NCBI GenBank assembly: GCA_029253325.1
Contig: JAQWZS010000111.1
Location: 1 to 5,702, forward strand
Direction of reading: 5' to 3'
From: Bacteroidia bacterium
GTDB lineage: Bacteria > Bacteroidota > Bacteroidia > NS11-12g > UBA9320
DNA: 5,702 nt
Position 1 is the first letter of the stretch; each line of letters starts with the position of its first letter. A program made the position numbers and the translations under genes. A model generated the notes under the pieces. That model made no database searches, was not told where the DNA came from, and worked only from the letters and a program-made list of their open reading frames with translations. Below, piece by piece: positions 1 to 5,702 of the stretch.

Positions 1-766
1 CATCAATATGCCAAGTTTCAATTCCTTGTTCAATGGTTATTTTATTAGCTTGGTAATAGGTGATAAGTGGGCTTTTTTTTCGTTTATTTTTTAAGAATAA
101 AATCAGATGAGGTATTTGATACCACTTTGGTTTTTTCATAATGGCAATTTCTAATAAACCATCTTGAATATCTGCCTTACTGGCAATTTCGAAGTTGTTT
201 CCCCATTGATTTCCATTCGCTATACTTAAGCTGAAGAATGGAAGTTTAATCGTTGTATTGGATAGCGTTAACGAAACATATTCTTCCTGTTTATGATAAA
301 ATAATTTTACTATAGTTTTGACGTAACCTAATATTCCACGAATACCAGCTTTATCAAATGTATCAGCTACTTCTGCCTCAAATCCAGTGCCGGCTACATT
401 AACAAAAAAATGATCAGAAATATCTGCTGTATCAATTTGAATTTTATGGCCAGTTAAAATAGTTTTAACATCTGTTGCTATGTTTTTTGTAAGCCCTAAA
501 AAACGTGCTAGACCATCACCAGAGCCCTGTGGTATAATAGCTAATACTTTTTTTTCAATACATGCTCTTTTTGCTACAGTGTTGACTGTGCCATCTCCAC
601 CAACAGCAACAAGGCATTCAAAATCATTGGTTTTGAACGTGTCAAATTTTTGAATTTCAACAAACTCTGATTGAAATTTACTAGGAAGGTTTGCTTTTAT
701 TTCGTTTATAAGCGTTGATTTGAATTTATTTCCCGCTTTTTTATTGTAAACGAATAAGGTATTCAC
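1..766 (-). CDS. YegS/diacylglycerol kinase-like lipid kinase (3' end cut by window edge)
   Basis: Probable ATP-dependent lipid kinase of the DAGK catalytic-domain family (YegS/DgkB/BmrU type), which phosphorylates diacylglycerol or a related membrane lipid at the cytoplasmic face. I translated 255 residues. Visible motifs are an Asn-Lys-Lys-Ala-Gly segment near residues 8-12 (nucleotide-binding strand), GGDGTVN at 56-62 (the family hallmark), GSGDGLAR at 81-88, NVAGTGFEAEV at 123-133, and NGNQWGNNFEIASKADIQDG at 184-203. Members are usually about 290-310 residues, so some 40-50 residues lie outside the window. The start is GTG at 766-764: no in-frame ATG exists until residue 210, and the frame opens at the stop codon of the preceding transketolase gene, with only ATC and ATT between. 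The 6-bp gap implies co-transcription and probably translational coupling. The family is secure; the lipid substrate is unknown. Confidence 0.9.
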   Translation of the reverse strand, partial: MNTLFVYNKKAGNKFKSTLINEIKANLPSKFQSEFVEIQKFDTFKTNDFECLVAVGGDGTVNTVAKRACIEKKVLAIIPQGSGDGLARFLGLTKNIATDVKTILTGHKIQIDTADISDHFFVNVAGTGFEAEVADTFDKAGIRGILGYVKTIVKLFYHKQEEYVSLTLSNTTIKLPFFSLSIANGNQWGNNFEIASKADIQDGLLEIAIMKKPKWYQIPHLILFLKNKRKKSPLITYYQANKITIEQGIETWHID

Positions 767-772
767 AATGAT

Positions 773-1720
773 TTATTTTCTAGCTATGGCTCGTTTTGCA
801 GCTGCAATAACATCTTTTACGCCAAGGCCATATTTGTCTAACAACTCAGTAGGTTTTCCACTTTCTCCAAAACTGTCATTTACGGCTACCATTTCAACGG
901 GAGTGGGTAAATTTTTGCTTAATAGTTGACATATACTGTCTCCAAGTCCACCATTCATTTGGTGTTCTTCAGCAGTTACAACACATTTAGTAGCAGCAAC
1001 AGCATCTAATATAGCTTCGTTGTCTAAAGGCTTAATGGTATGAATATTAATGACTTCTGCTGATATCCCTTTTTCCTCGAGGGCCTTTGCAGCCTCTAAT
1101 GAGTTCCATACCAAATGTCCTGTAGCAAAAATGGTTACATCTTTTCCTTCTCTCATGTGCAATGCTTTTCCTATTTCAAATGAATCTGGGTCTGTAAAAA
1201 TGGGCCACTTTGGTCGACCAAATCGAAGATATACTGGACCATAATGATCTGCAATAGCCATAGTAGCAGCTTTTGTTTGATTGTAGTCGCAAGGATTTAT
1301 AACTACCATTCCAGGTAACATTTTCATTAGTCCTATGTCTTCTAAAATTTTTTGAGTAGCACCATCTTCTCCCAATGTAAGACCTGCATGCGATGCACAT
1401 ATTTTAACATTTTTGTGAGAATAGGCGATTGATTGACGGATTTGGTCATATACTCTTCCAGTAGAAAAATTTGCAAAAGTTCCGGTAAAAGGAATTTTTC
1501 CAGCTGTTGCTAATCCAGCAGCCATTCCCATCATATTTGCCTCAGCAATTCCCATTTGAAAAAATCGTTTTGGAAATTTATCTTGAAAGGCGTTCATTTT
1601 TAGTGAGCCTGTCAAATCAGCACATAAAGCAACTACGTCACTATTTTGTAGTCCGATTTCATATAATCCAGCTCCAAAGCCTGATCGAGTATCTTTTTTT
1701 TCTTGTGAGGAATTCGTCAT
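773..1720 (-). CDS. tkt: Transketolase, C-terminal subunit (pyrimidine-binding and C-terminal domains)
   Basis: Second half of a split transketolase, 315 residues, cytosolic. With the N-terminal subunit it should transfer two-carbon ketol units between pentose phosphates and other sugar phosphates in the non-oxidative pentose phosphate pathway. Residues about 10-175 form the pyrimidine-binding domain. GIAEANMM at 58-65 contains the Glu (E60) that activates the thiamine aminopyrimidine ring, and H111 with GEDGATQ at 117-123 forms the active-site loop. Residues about 190-310 form the C-terminal domain, with EEHQMNGGLGD at 251-261 and DSFGESGKP at 282-290. The start is ATG at 1720, 10 bp after the VWA gene stop. 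A shared-fold relative such as 1-deoxyxylulose-5-phosphate synthase is unlikely, because that enzyme is one long chain. A specialised split transketolase acting on another sugar cannot be excluded. The unusual point is that this gene is separated from its partner by the VWA gene. Confidence 0.95.
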   Translation of the reverse strand: MTNSSQEKKDTRSGFGAGLYEIGLQNSDVVALCADLTGSLKMNAFQDKFPKRFFQMGIAEANMMGMAAGLATAGKIPFTGTFANFSTGRVYDQIRQSIAYSHKNVKICASHAGLTLGEDGATQKILEDIGLMKMLPGMVVINPCDYNQTKAATMAIADHYGPVYLRFGRPKWPIFTDPDSFEIGKALHMREGKDVTIFATGHLVWNSLEAAKALEEKGISAEVINIHTIKPLDNEAILDAVAATKCVVTAEEHQMNGGLGDSICQLLSKNLPTPVEMVAVNDSFGESGKPTELLDKYGLGVKDVIAAAKRAIARK

Positions 1721-1730
1721 TAAGTAATAG

Positions 1731-3092
1731 TTATTTTAAGTTGATATGTTTCATTTCACCAGATTTGATGGTGAATTCTTTTGTTTTAGTTTTTATGGTT
1801 TCTTTGACAGCTGACTTTCTGTATATTAATTGATACTGACCCGGTTGAAGAACAGTGATGTCTTGATTTCCACTTAGGTTTAGGTTTTTTACTAAATGGG
1901 TTTTTCCTTGTTTGTTCTGAAAAATAGAGATGACATACTTACCACGCGTGACAATATTTAATTTCCCTGGTTGTTGTACTTGTAGTGTTGTGGTTTTATC
2001 CTGGATAATGGTTACATTTTTCTGGGTAAGCCTCGGAAGGGTCAGGATTTCAATAGTATAATCATCTACAATGTATTTCTGTTTATCGTTAAAATCTTGG
2101 ACGTTGATTATTTCATTTGTATAAGGATTGACAACCAATGCTTGAAGGTTTTTGTAGTTTGTAATTCCATCAATTTGAAGATTGAGGTAGCCTTGTGGGG
2201 CGTCTATAGCTACTGTATTGTGCTTGCCAGCTATGAATGATACATTCTTTTTGATAACAGGTGGAGTAGTGTGGACTTTGATATCATAAAGGTATGATGG
2301 ATCAATGTATAGAGTGTCGGGATTATTCCTGTAATCTAATGTATGTACGAAGTTATATATGGTTTTCCCTGTTTTTGAATCAGTAAACGTCATGTTTACA
2401 TCAGTTTCTGTGGGTCTTCCATAACTGTCTAGGAGGTTAATTTGTGCAGAAGTGTTGTTGATTGCTTGACTAATTACAACGTTAAGAACTTCTTCGAAGT
2501 CATTCTCTGTTTCAGCTTCGAAGTAGCGACCAACACATTCAAATTGTGTTTTAAATTCGGCAGTAAGACCCAGTCCTATAATAAATGGACGTAGAACAAC
2601 GCCTTGTTTTTGAAGAGCTGTCGACACGGCACAAGGATCTCCATCACATTCTTCAATACCATCAGTTATTAGAATAATGACATTTCTAACATTTGGATTT
2701 TTTGGAAAATCATATGCTGCTTCTTGAAGTGAATAGGCAATAAGTGTAGTCCCTTTTGGTCTTATGGTCTTTATCTTATCTTTTATGATGAGATGATTAT
2801 TTGGGCTGAAGGGAACTTCTAGTCGAGTATCCTTACAGTTTCGGTCTGTTTTGATGCTTTGATGTCCATAAACTCTTAGGGCAAGTTCAAGCTCGTCTTG
2901 GTATTTTAAACTGTCAACTAGTCTAGTTAGAAGGCGTTTAGCAACCGTAATTCGGTTATCTGTACCCATTTTAGCATACATACTTCCAGAGCCATCTAAT
3001 ACAAAAAGAATTCTTGTTTTGGGAGTTTGAGCTGAGGCATTGAGAGTCACGAACAAAAACAGTAAAGAAAGTATTTTTTGTAAAACGTTCAT
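1731..3092 (-). CDS. Exported VWA-domain protein with three C-terminal beta-rich repeats
   Basis: A 453-residue exported protein of unknown specific role. Residues 1-21 form a Sec signal peptide: Lys6, a Leu/Phe-rich core, and an Ala-Ser-Ala|Gln cleavage site after residue 21. There is no lipobox Cys. Residues about 26-210 are a von Willebrand factor A domain with an intact metal-ion-dependent adhesion site: DGSGS at 33-37, the Thr pair at 115-116, and D144 in ITDG. Four Cys (86, 149, 154, 186) all lie in this domain, 149 and 154 in an ECDGDPC motif typical of a family of secreted VWA proteins; two disulfides are plausible. Residues about 217-453 look like three beta-rich units of roughly 76-80 residues. 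No C-terminal membrane anchor or type IX sorting domain is evident. The start is ATG at 3092, 32 bp after the upstream transketolase stop. VWA domains usually bind proteins through a divalent metal; the ligand here is unknown. Confidence 0.9.
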   Translation of the reverse strand: MNVLQKILSLLFLFVTLNASAQTPKTRILFVLDGSGSMYAKMGTDNRITVAKRLLTRLVDSLKYQDELELALRVYGHQSIKTDRNCKDTRLEVPFSPNNHLIIKDKIKTIRPKGTTLIAYSLQEAAYDFPKNPNVRNVIILITDGIEECDGDPCAVSTALQKQGVVLRPFIIGLGLTAEFKTQFECVGRYFEAETENDFEEVLNVVISQAINNTSAQINLLDSYGRPTETDVNMTFTDSKTGKTIYNFVHTLDYRNNPDTLYIDPSYLYDIKVHTTPPVIKKNVSFIAGKHNTVAIDAPQGYLNLQIDGITNYKNLQALVVNPYTNEIINVQDFNDKQKYIVDDYTIEILTLPRLTQKNVTIIQDKTTTLQVQQPGKLNIVTRGKYVISIFQNKQGKTHLVKNLNLSGNQDITVLQPGQYQLIYRKSAVKETIKTKTKEFTIKSGEMKHINLK

Positions 3093-3124
3093 ATTCGAAT
3101 AACTCTTAAATATTAAAATTGGTA

Positions 3125-3973
3125 TTAATAATCACCAATAGTTGATGGGTTTTGTTGTAAAGCATAGGCAAGTTGTTCATCATTGGGAGGGATTCCATGC
3201 CATTTGTGACTACCCATCATGAAATCAACACCATTGCCCATTTCGGTTTGCATTAAAATACAAATTGGCTTACCATTTCCGCTAAGCAGTCCTGCTTTGC
3301 TTAAGGTGTCTTGGACATCCTCAATATCATTTCCATTCATACTAATGACATTCCAATCAAAAGCCTCAAATTTAGACTTTAGTTCAGTGAACCCCATAAT
3401 ATCCTTCGTATCACCATCAATTTGACGTCCATTAACATCTACAGTAGCAATTAAATTATCTAATTTATTATGAGCAGCATACATGACTGCTTCCCATATC
3501 TGACCCTCTTGTAATTCTCCATCACCCATCAAGACATAAACCAGTTTGTCTTCATTGTCAAGTTTTTTTGCTTGTGCAATACCTGCTGCTACTGACAGTC
3601 CTTGACCTAGCGATCCTGATGCTATTCTCACACCTGGCAACCCTTCGTGTGTAGTGGGATGACCCTGAAGTCTTGTATTTAGCTTTCGGAAAGTTTTAAG
3701 TTCAGAAACTGGAAAATAGCCACTATGAGCCAATGCACTGTAATAAACAGGCGATATATGACCATTGGATAAGACAAATACATCTTCATCATCTGCGGAC
3801 ATATTAAAATTATCTGAATTGTGACGAAGAATATTTTGATATAAAACAGTAAAGAATTCGGCACATCCTAGTGATCCTCCAGGATGACCAGACTGAACAT
3901 CATGAACCATTCTGACAATATCTCTCCGGGTTTGTTTGACTTGCTCATTGAGCTCAGTTGTTGATTTATTCAT
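3125..3973 (-). CDS. tkt: Transketolase, N-terminal subunit (thiamine diphosphate-binding)
   Basis: First half of a split transketolase, 282 residues, cytosolic, first gene of the minus-strand cluster. It corresponds to the diphosphate-binding domain of full-length transketolases. Visible motifs are SGHPGGSLG at 28-36 (H30), SNGH at 69-72, GSLGQGL at 120-126, and the thiamine diphosphate/metal motif from GDGELQEGQ at 150-158 through N181 in VNGRQIDG. KWHGIPPNDEQ at 257-267 is the substrate-side loop, and the chain ends in Gly-Asp-Tyr, as I recall for Bacteroidota split enzymes. Together with the 315-residue partner (597 residues total), it lacks no domain of the roughly 660-residue single-chain enzyme. 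The start is ATG at 3973, preceded by an A-rich AAATTAAA stretch rather than a clear Shine-Dalgarno sequence, normal for this phylum. The partner gene is not adjacent: the VWA gene intervenes. Exact sugar specificity is inferred, not shown. Confidence 0.95.
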   Translation of the reverse strand: MNKSTTELNEQVKQTRRDIVRMVHDVQSGHPGGSLGCAEFFTVLYQNILRHNSDNFNMSADDEDVFVLSNGHISPVYYSALAHSGYFPVSELKTFRKLNTRLQGHPTTHEGLPGVRIASGSLGQGLSVAAGIAQAKKLDNEDKLVYVLMGDGELQEGQIWEAVMYAAHNKLDNLIATVDVNGRQIDGDTKDIMGFTELKSKFEAFDWNVISMNGNDIEDVQDTLSKAGLLSGNGKPICILMQTEMGNGVDFMMGSHKWHGIPPNDEQLAYALQQNPSTIGDY

Positions 3974-4044
3974 TTTAATTTTTCCAAAGGTGAGTTTTAT
4001 TGAAGTTTTATAAAATCTTTGTGGAAACTTCTTGGAAAAGTATT
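3974..4044. promoter_or_regulatory. Divergent intergenic region between transketolase cluster and FAD dehydrogenase
   Basis: This 71-bp AT-rich stretch separates the divergent ATG of the transketolase gene (3973) from the preferred GTG of the dehydrogenase (4045), and promoters for both must lie in or near it. I see only imperfect matches to the Bacteroidota -7 element TAnnTTTG. On the plus strand there is AATCTTTG at 4014-4021 (one mismatch). On the minus strand there is CACCTTTG, the complement of 3985-3992 (one mismatch), and TACTTTTC just upstream, the complement of 4036-4043 (one mismatch). None has a convincing -33 partner at the expected spacing. The location is well supported by gene layout, but the exact promoters are not. 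If the dehydrogenase instead starts at TTG 4000, only 26 bp remain. Confidence 0.45.
3986..3994 (+). promoter_or_regulatory. Shine-Dalgarno-like AAAGGTGAG before alternative TTG start
   Basis: AAAGGTGAG lies 5 bases before TTG at 4000, the most upstream possible start of the dehydrogenase frame; an in-frame TGA sits at 3991-3993. It is the only good Shine-Dalgarno-like sequence near a start in this window. It argues for the TTG start, but Bacteroidota depend little on such sequences, and the protein family's length argues for GTG 4045, so this may be chance. Confidence 0.25.
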
Positions 4045-5607
4045 GTGCCTATTAACGTTGTCGAAATAAGTGTTTCTATTCATGATTATCATGTTAATAA
4101 AGATAATTTAGATGATTTCTTTAAATCTAAATTAAACGATAAGTATAGTGATATAAACGCTATAATAACGCTTAAGAAGTCAACAGATGCTCGCAAAAGG
4201 TCGATTAAGCATAATCTAAGATTAGAAGTTTACACTGCTAATGATTATCCAAAAAAACAAAATAACCCAACATACAAACCAACGGAAAATTCTAATTATG
4301 TTCACATCATTGGTTTTGGTCCTGCTGGAATCTTTGCGGCATTAAAATGCTTGGAACAGGGTATTAAGCCAATCGTAATAGAGCGTGGTAAGTCTGTTAA
4401 GAAAAGAAGGAGAGACGTTGCTCAACTAAATCGATCTGGAATTATTGATTCAGAGTCAAATTATTGCTTTGGTGAAGGGGGAGCTGGAACATTCTCGGAT
4501 GGTAAACTCTACACACGTTCTCATAAACGAGGTAAGATCCAAGAAATTTTAGACCTTTTTGTTCTTCATGGAGCAGATCCTAACATATTATATGAAGCTC
4601 ATCCACACATAGGAACCAATAAGTTGCCTCAAATCATTGAAAATCTTAGAGAAACGATTATTCAAAATGGTGGAGAGGTTCGTTTTGAGCACAAATTAGA
4701 GGATATAAGACATACCAATGGGAGTATAAAAGAAGTCAAGATAAATGGTGTTTGGGAAAACTGCAATGAACTTATTCTTGCAACTGGACATTCTGCAAGG
4801 GATATATATTATCTATTAGATTCTCGTGGGATAAAAATTGAAGCAAAGCCATTTGCCATGGGATTCAGAATAGAGCACCCTCAATCGTTGATTAATAATA
4901 TCCAGTATCATTCACCTGAGAATGCAAAGATATTGCCACCTGCAAGTTACAGTTTAGTTTGTCAGATCAAACAGAAAGGGGTGTTTTCTTTCTGTATGTG
5001 TCCTGGTGGTGTGATTGCTCCAGCAGCTACAGAAAATGGAGAAGTTGTAGTCAATGGGTGGAGTCCTAGTAAACGGAATGGAAAGTATGCAAATAGTGGT
5101 TGGGTTACCGAAATAGGAGTCGATGAGTGGAAAGAATTTGATCGTTTTGGCTCATTAGCTGGATTAGAATTTCAAAAAAGCATTGAAAAAAAAGCATATC
5201 AGATGGGAGGAGGAAACTTTAGGGTTCCAGCCCAAAATATTCAAGATTTTCTATCAAATAAAATAAGTACTCAATTAAATGATAGCAGTTATTATCCAGG
5301 GATGAAAAGTGTAAACCTCAACGATCTATATCCCGAAACTATTACTTATCGTTTGAGAGAAGGTTTGCGTGAAATGACCAAAAAACTTAAGGGTTTTAAT
5401 CATGAGGATGGTATAGTTACCGCACCAGAAAGTCGAACGAGTTCACCAGTTCGTATTCCAAGAACAAGTTCATTGTCTCATCCTGATTTCATTAATTTTT
5501 ATCCTTGTGGTGAAGGTGCAGGGTTCGCTGGTGGGATTATAAGTGCGGCTGTAGACGGTTTTAGGGTTGCTCGGTCAATAGCTATAGCTCAGAAGGATTC
5601 TGCTTAG
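4045..5607 (+). CDS. FAD-dependent dehydrogenase, uncharacterised COG2509-like family
   Basis: Predicted cytosolic flavoprotein oxidoreductase; substrate and pathway unknown. Numbering from GTG 4045 (520 residues), an N-terminal domain of about 80 residues contains KKSTDARKR at 44-52. A Rossmann FAD-binding fold follows: GFGPAG at 90-95 and the ribose-binding acid in IERGK about 20 residues later. Next come CFGEGGAGTFSDGKL at 141-155, HPHIGTNKLP at 186-195, ATGHSARD at 246-253, FCMCPGG near 316-322 with Cys317 and Cys319, WSPSKRN at 339-345, and the C-terminal FAD signature GEGAGFAGG at 489-497. These match a widespread bacterial family annotated only as FAD- or NAD(P)/FAD-dependent dehydrogenase. 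No ATG exists before residue 272. Candidate starts are TTG 4000, GTG 4021 and GTG 4045; I prefer 4045 because it gives about 520 residues, begins near the conserved region, and leaves room for divergent promoters. It diverges from the transketolase cluster; no functional link is evident. Confidence 0.92.
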   Translation: MPINVVEISVSIHDYHVNKDNLDDFFKSKLNDKYSDINAIITLKKSTDARKRSIKHNLRLEVYTANDYPKKQNNPTYKPTENSNYVHIIGFGPAGIFAALKCLEQGIKPIVIERGKSVKKRRRDVAQLNRSGIIDSESNYCFGEGGAGTFSDGKLYTRSHKRGKIQEILDLFVLHGADPNILYEAHPHIGTNKLPQIIENLRETIIQNGGEVRFEHKLEDIRHTNGSIKEVKINGVWENCNELILATGHSARDIYYLLDSRGIKIEAKPFAMGFRIEHPQSLINNIQYHSPENAKILPPASYSLVCQIKQKGVFSFCMCPGGVIAPAATENGEVVVNGWSPSKRNGKYANSGWVTEIGVDEWKEFDRFGSLAGLEFQKSIEKKAYQMGGGNFRVPAQNIQDFLSNKISTQLNDSSYYPGMKSVNLNDLYPETITYRLREGLREMTKKLKGFNHEDGIVTAPESRTSSPVRIPRTSSLSHPDFINFYPCGEGAGFAGGIISAAVDGFRVARSIAIAQKDSA

Positions 5608-5702
5608 TTACCTTTATTGCTTTTCTAAGCATATTTAGAGCTTCATTAGATGTTCTTTCAATGATTTGTTGTCGTGTACCAAAGAATTGACATTTTTTTA
5701 CT
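5582..5702 (-). CDS. Possible 3' end of a convergent gene, product unknown (partial)
   Basis: Reading leftward from the window edge, one minus-strand frame stays open for 39 codons and stops with TAG at 5584-5582. The peptide is Lys/Gln/Arg-rich and probably helical, with CQFFGTRQQIIERTSNEALN in its first half and NMLRKAIKVTKQNPSEL as the tail. The other two minus frames and all three plus frames after 5607 hit stops within this stretch, so this is the best candidate to explain it. It would overlap the last 26 bp of the dehydrogenase tail to tail. I recognise no family; the fragment is short enough that it could also be non-coding sequence with a chance open frame. Confidence 0.3.
   Translation of the reverse strand, partial: VKKCQFFGTRQQIIERTSNEALNMLRKAIKVTKQNPSEL
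5601..5631. repeat. Short inverted repeat at the dehydrogenase stop
   Basis: TGCTTAG at 5601-5607, which includes the TAG stop, and CTAAGCA at 5625-5631 form a perfect 7-bp inverted repeat around a 17-base loop. It could be a weak hairpin ending transcription of the dehydrogenase, but no T-run follows the right arm and the loop is long. A role as terminator is doubtful. Confidence 0.2.

Noticed and set aside
1176..1400. Minus-strand 74-codon open frame inside the transketolase C-terminal gene
   Set aside because: Out-of-frame shadow of a strongly conserved gene; its translation has no recognisable motif.
1694..1701. Run of eight T (eight A on the coding strand) near the start of the transketolase C-terminal gene, with similar runs at 73-80 and 548-555 in the lipid kinase gene
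   Set aside because: Considered as programmed slippage or frameshift sites, but the frames are intact through all three and they encode ordinary Lys-Lys pairs in AT-rich DNA.
1507..1833. Plus-strand 108-codon open frame
   Set aside because: It lies antisense across the end of the VWA gene and the start of the transketolase C-terminal gene, both of which have clear family motifs; its own translation is low-complexity Phe/Leu/Ser-rich with no recognisable motif.
3219..3425. Plus-strand open frame antisense to the transketolase N-terminal gene
   Set aside because: Shadow of a conserved gene, with no motif.
773..3973. 1-deoxyxylulose-5-phosphate synthase or 2-oxoacid dehydrogenase E1 instead of transketolase
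   Set aside because: These share the fold, but GDGELQEGQ, KWHGIPPNDEQ and DSFGESGKP together with the 282 + 315 split fit split transketolase better.
5601..5631. Rho-independent terminator for the dehydrogenase
   Set aside because: The inverted repeat has only 7 pairs, a 17-base loop and no following T-run, so it is listed only as a weak repeat.
1..5702. Defence island, CRISPR array, mobile element or toxin-antitoxin pair
   Set aside because: I found no array of repeated units, transposase or integrase motifs, terminal inverted repeats, or small paired genes; VWA domains occur in some defence systems, but this one is exported and has no MoxR-type ATPase partner nearby.

Overview
The window is AT-rich coding DNA, very probably from a member of the Bacteroidota (a Flavobacteriales-like bacterium). 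Three things point there: low-GC, Lys/Asn/Ile-rich proteins; a transketolase split into two polypeptides, the first ending in the Gly-Asp-Tyr tail I associate with Bacteroidota versions; and A-rich leaders with mostly weak Shine-Dalgarno sequences. No species can be named from the sequence alone. There are no RNA genes, insertion sequences, CRISPR arrays or phage genes.

Layout. Four tightly packed minus-strand genes run leftward from 3973. In transcription order they are: the N-terminal (thiamine-diphosphate-binding) half of transketolase (3973-3125); a secreted von Willebrand factor A (VWA) protein (3092-1731); the C-terminal half of transketolase (1720-773); and a YegS/diacylglycerol-kinase-like lipid kinase (766 to beyond base 1, truncated by the window edge). 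The gaps are 32, 10 and 6 bp, so they look like one operon. Diverging from it on the plus strand is a large FAD-dependent dehydrogenase of the uncharacterised COG2509-like family (about 4045-5607). Past its stop, the last ~95 bases probably belong to the 3' end of a convergent minus-strand gene, which would overlap the dehydrogenase end by 26 bp.

How the genes may work together. The two transketolase halves (282 + 315 residues) together carry the complete set of thiamine-diphosphate and catalytic motifs and should form one enzyme of the non-oxidative pentose phosphate pathway. The striking point is that an exported VWA protein gene sits between the two subunit genes, and a membrane-lipid kinase gene follows only two codons after, and in frame with, the stop of the second subunit. 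No biochemical link between cytosolic sugar metabolism, a periplasmic or surface adhesion-type protein and lipid phosphorylation is evident, so the grouping may be only co-transcription. Nothing here amounts to clear evidence of a new system. The leads most worth following are the interrupted transketolase operon, the three-unit repeat in the VWA protein, the non-ATG starts of the lipid kinase and the dehydrogenase, and the unknown role of the dehydrogenase.
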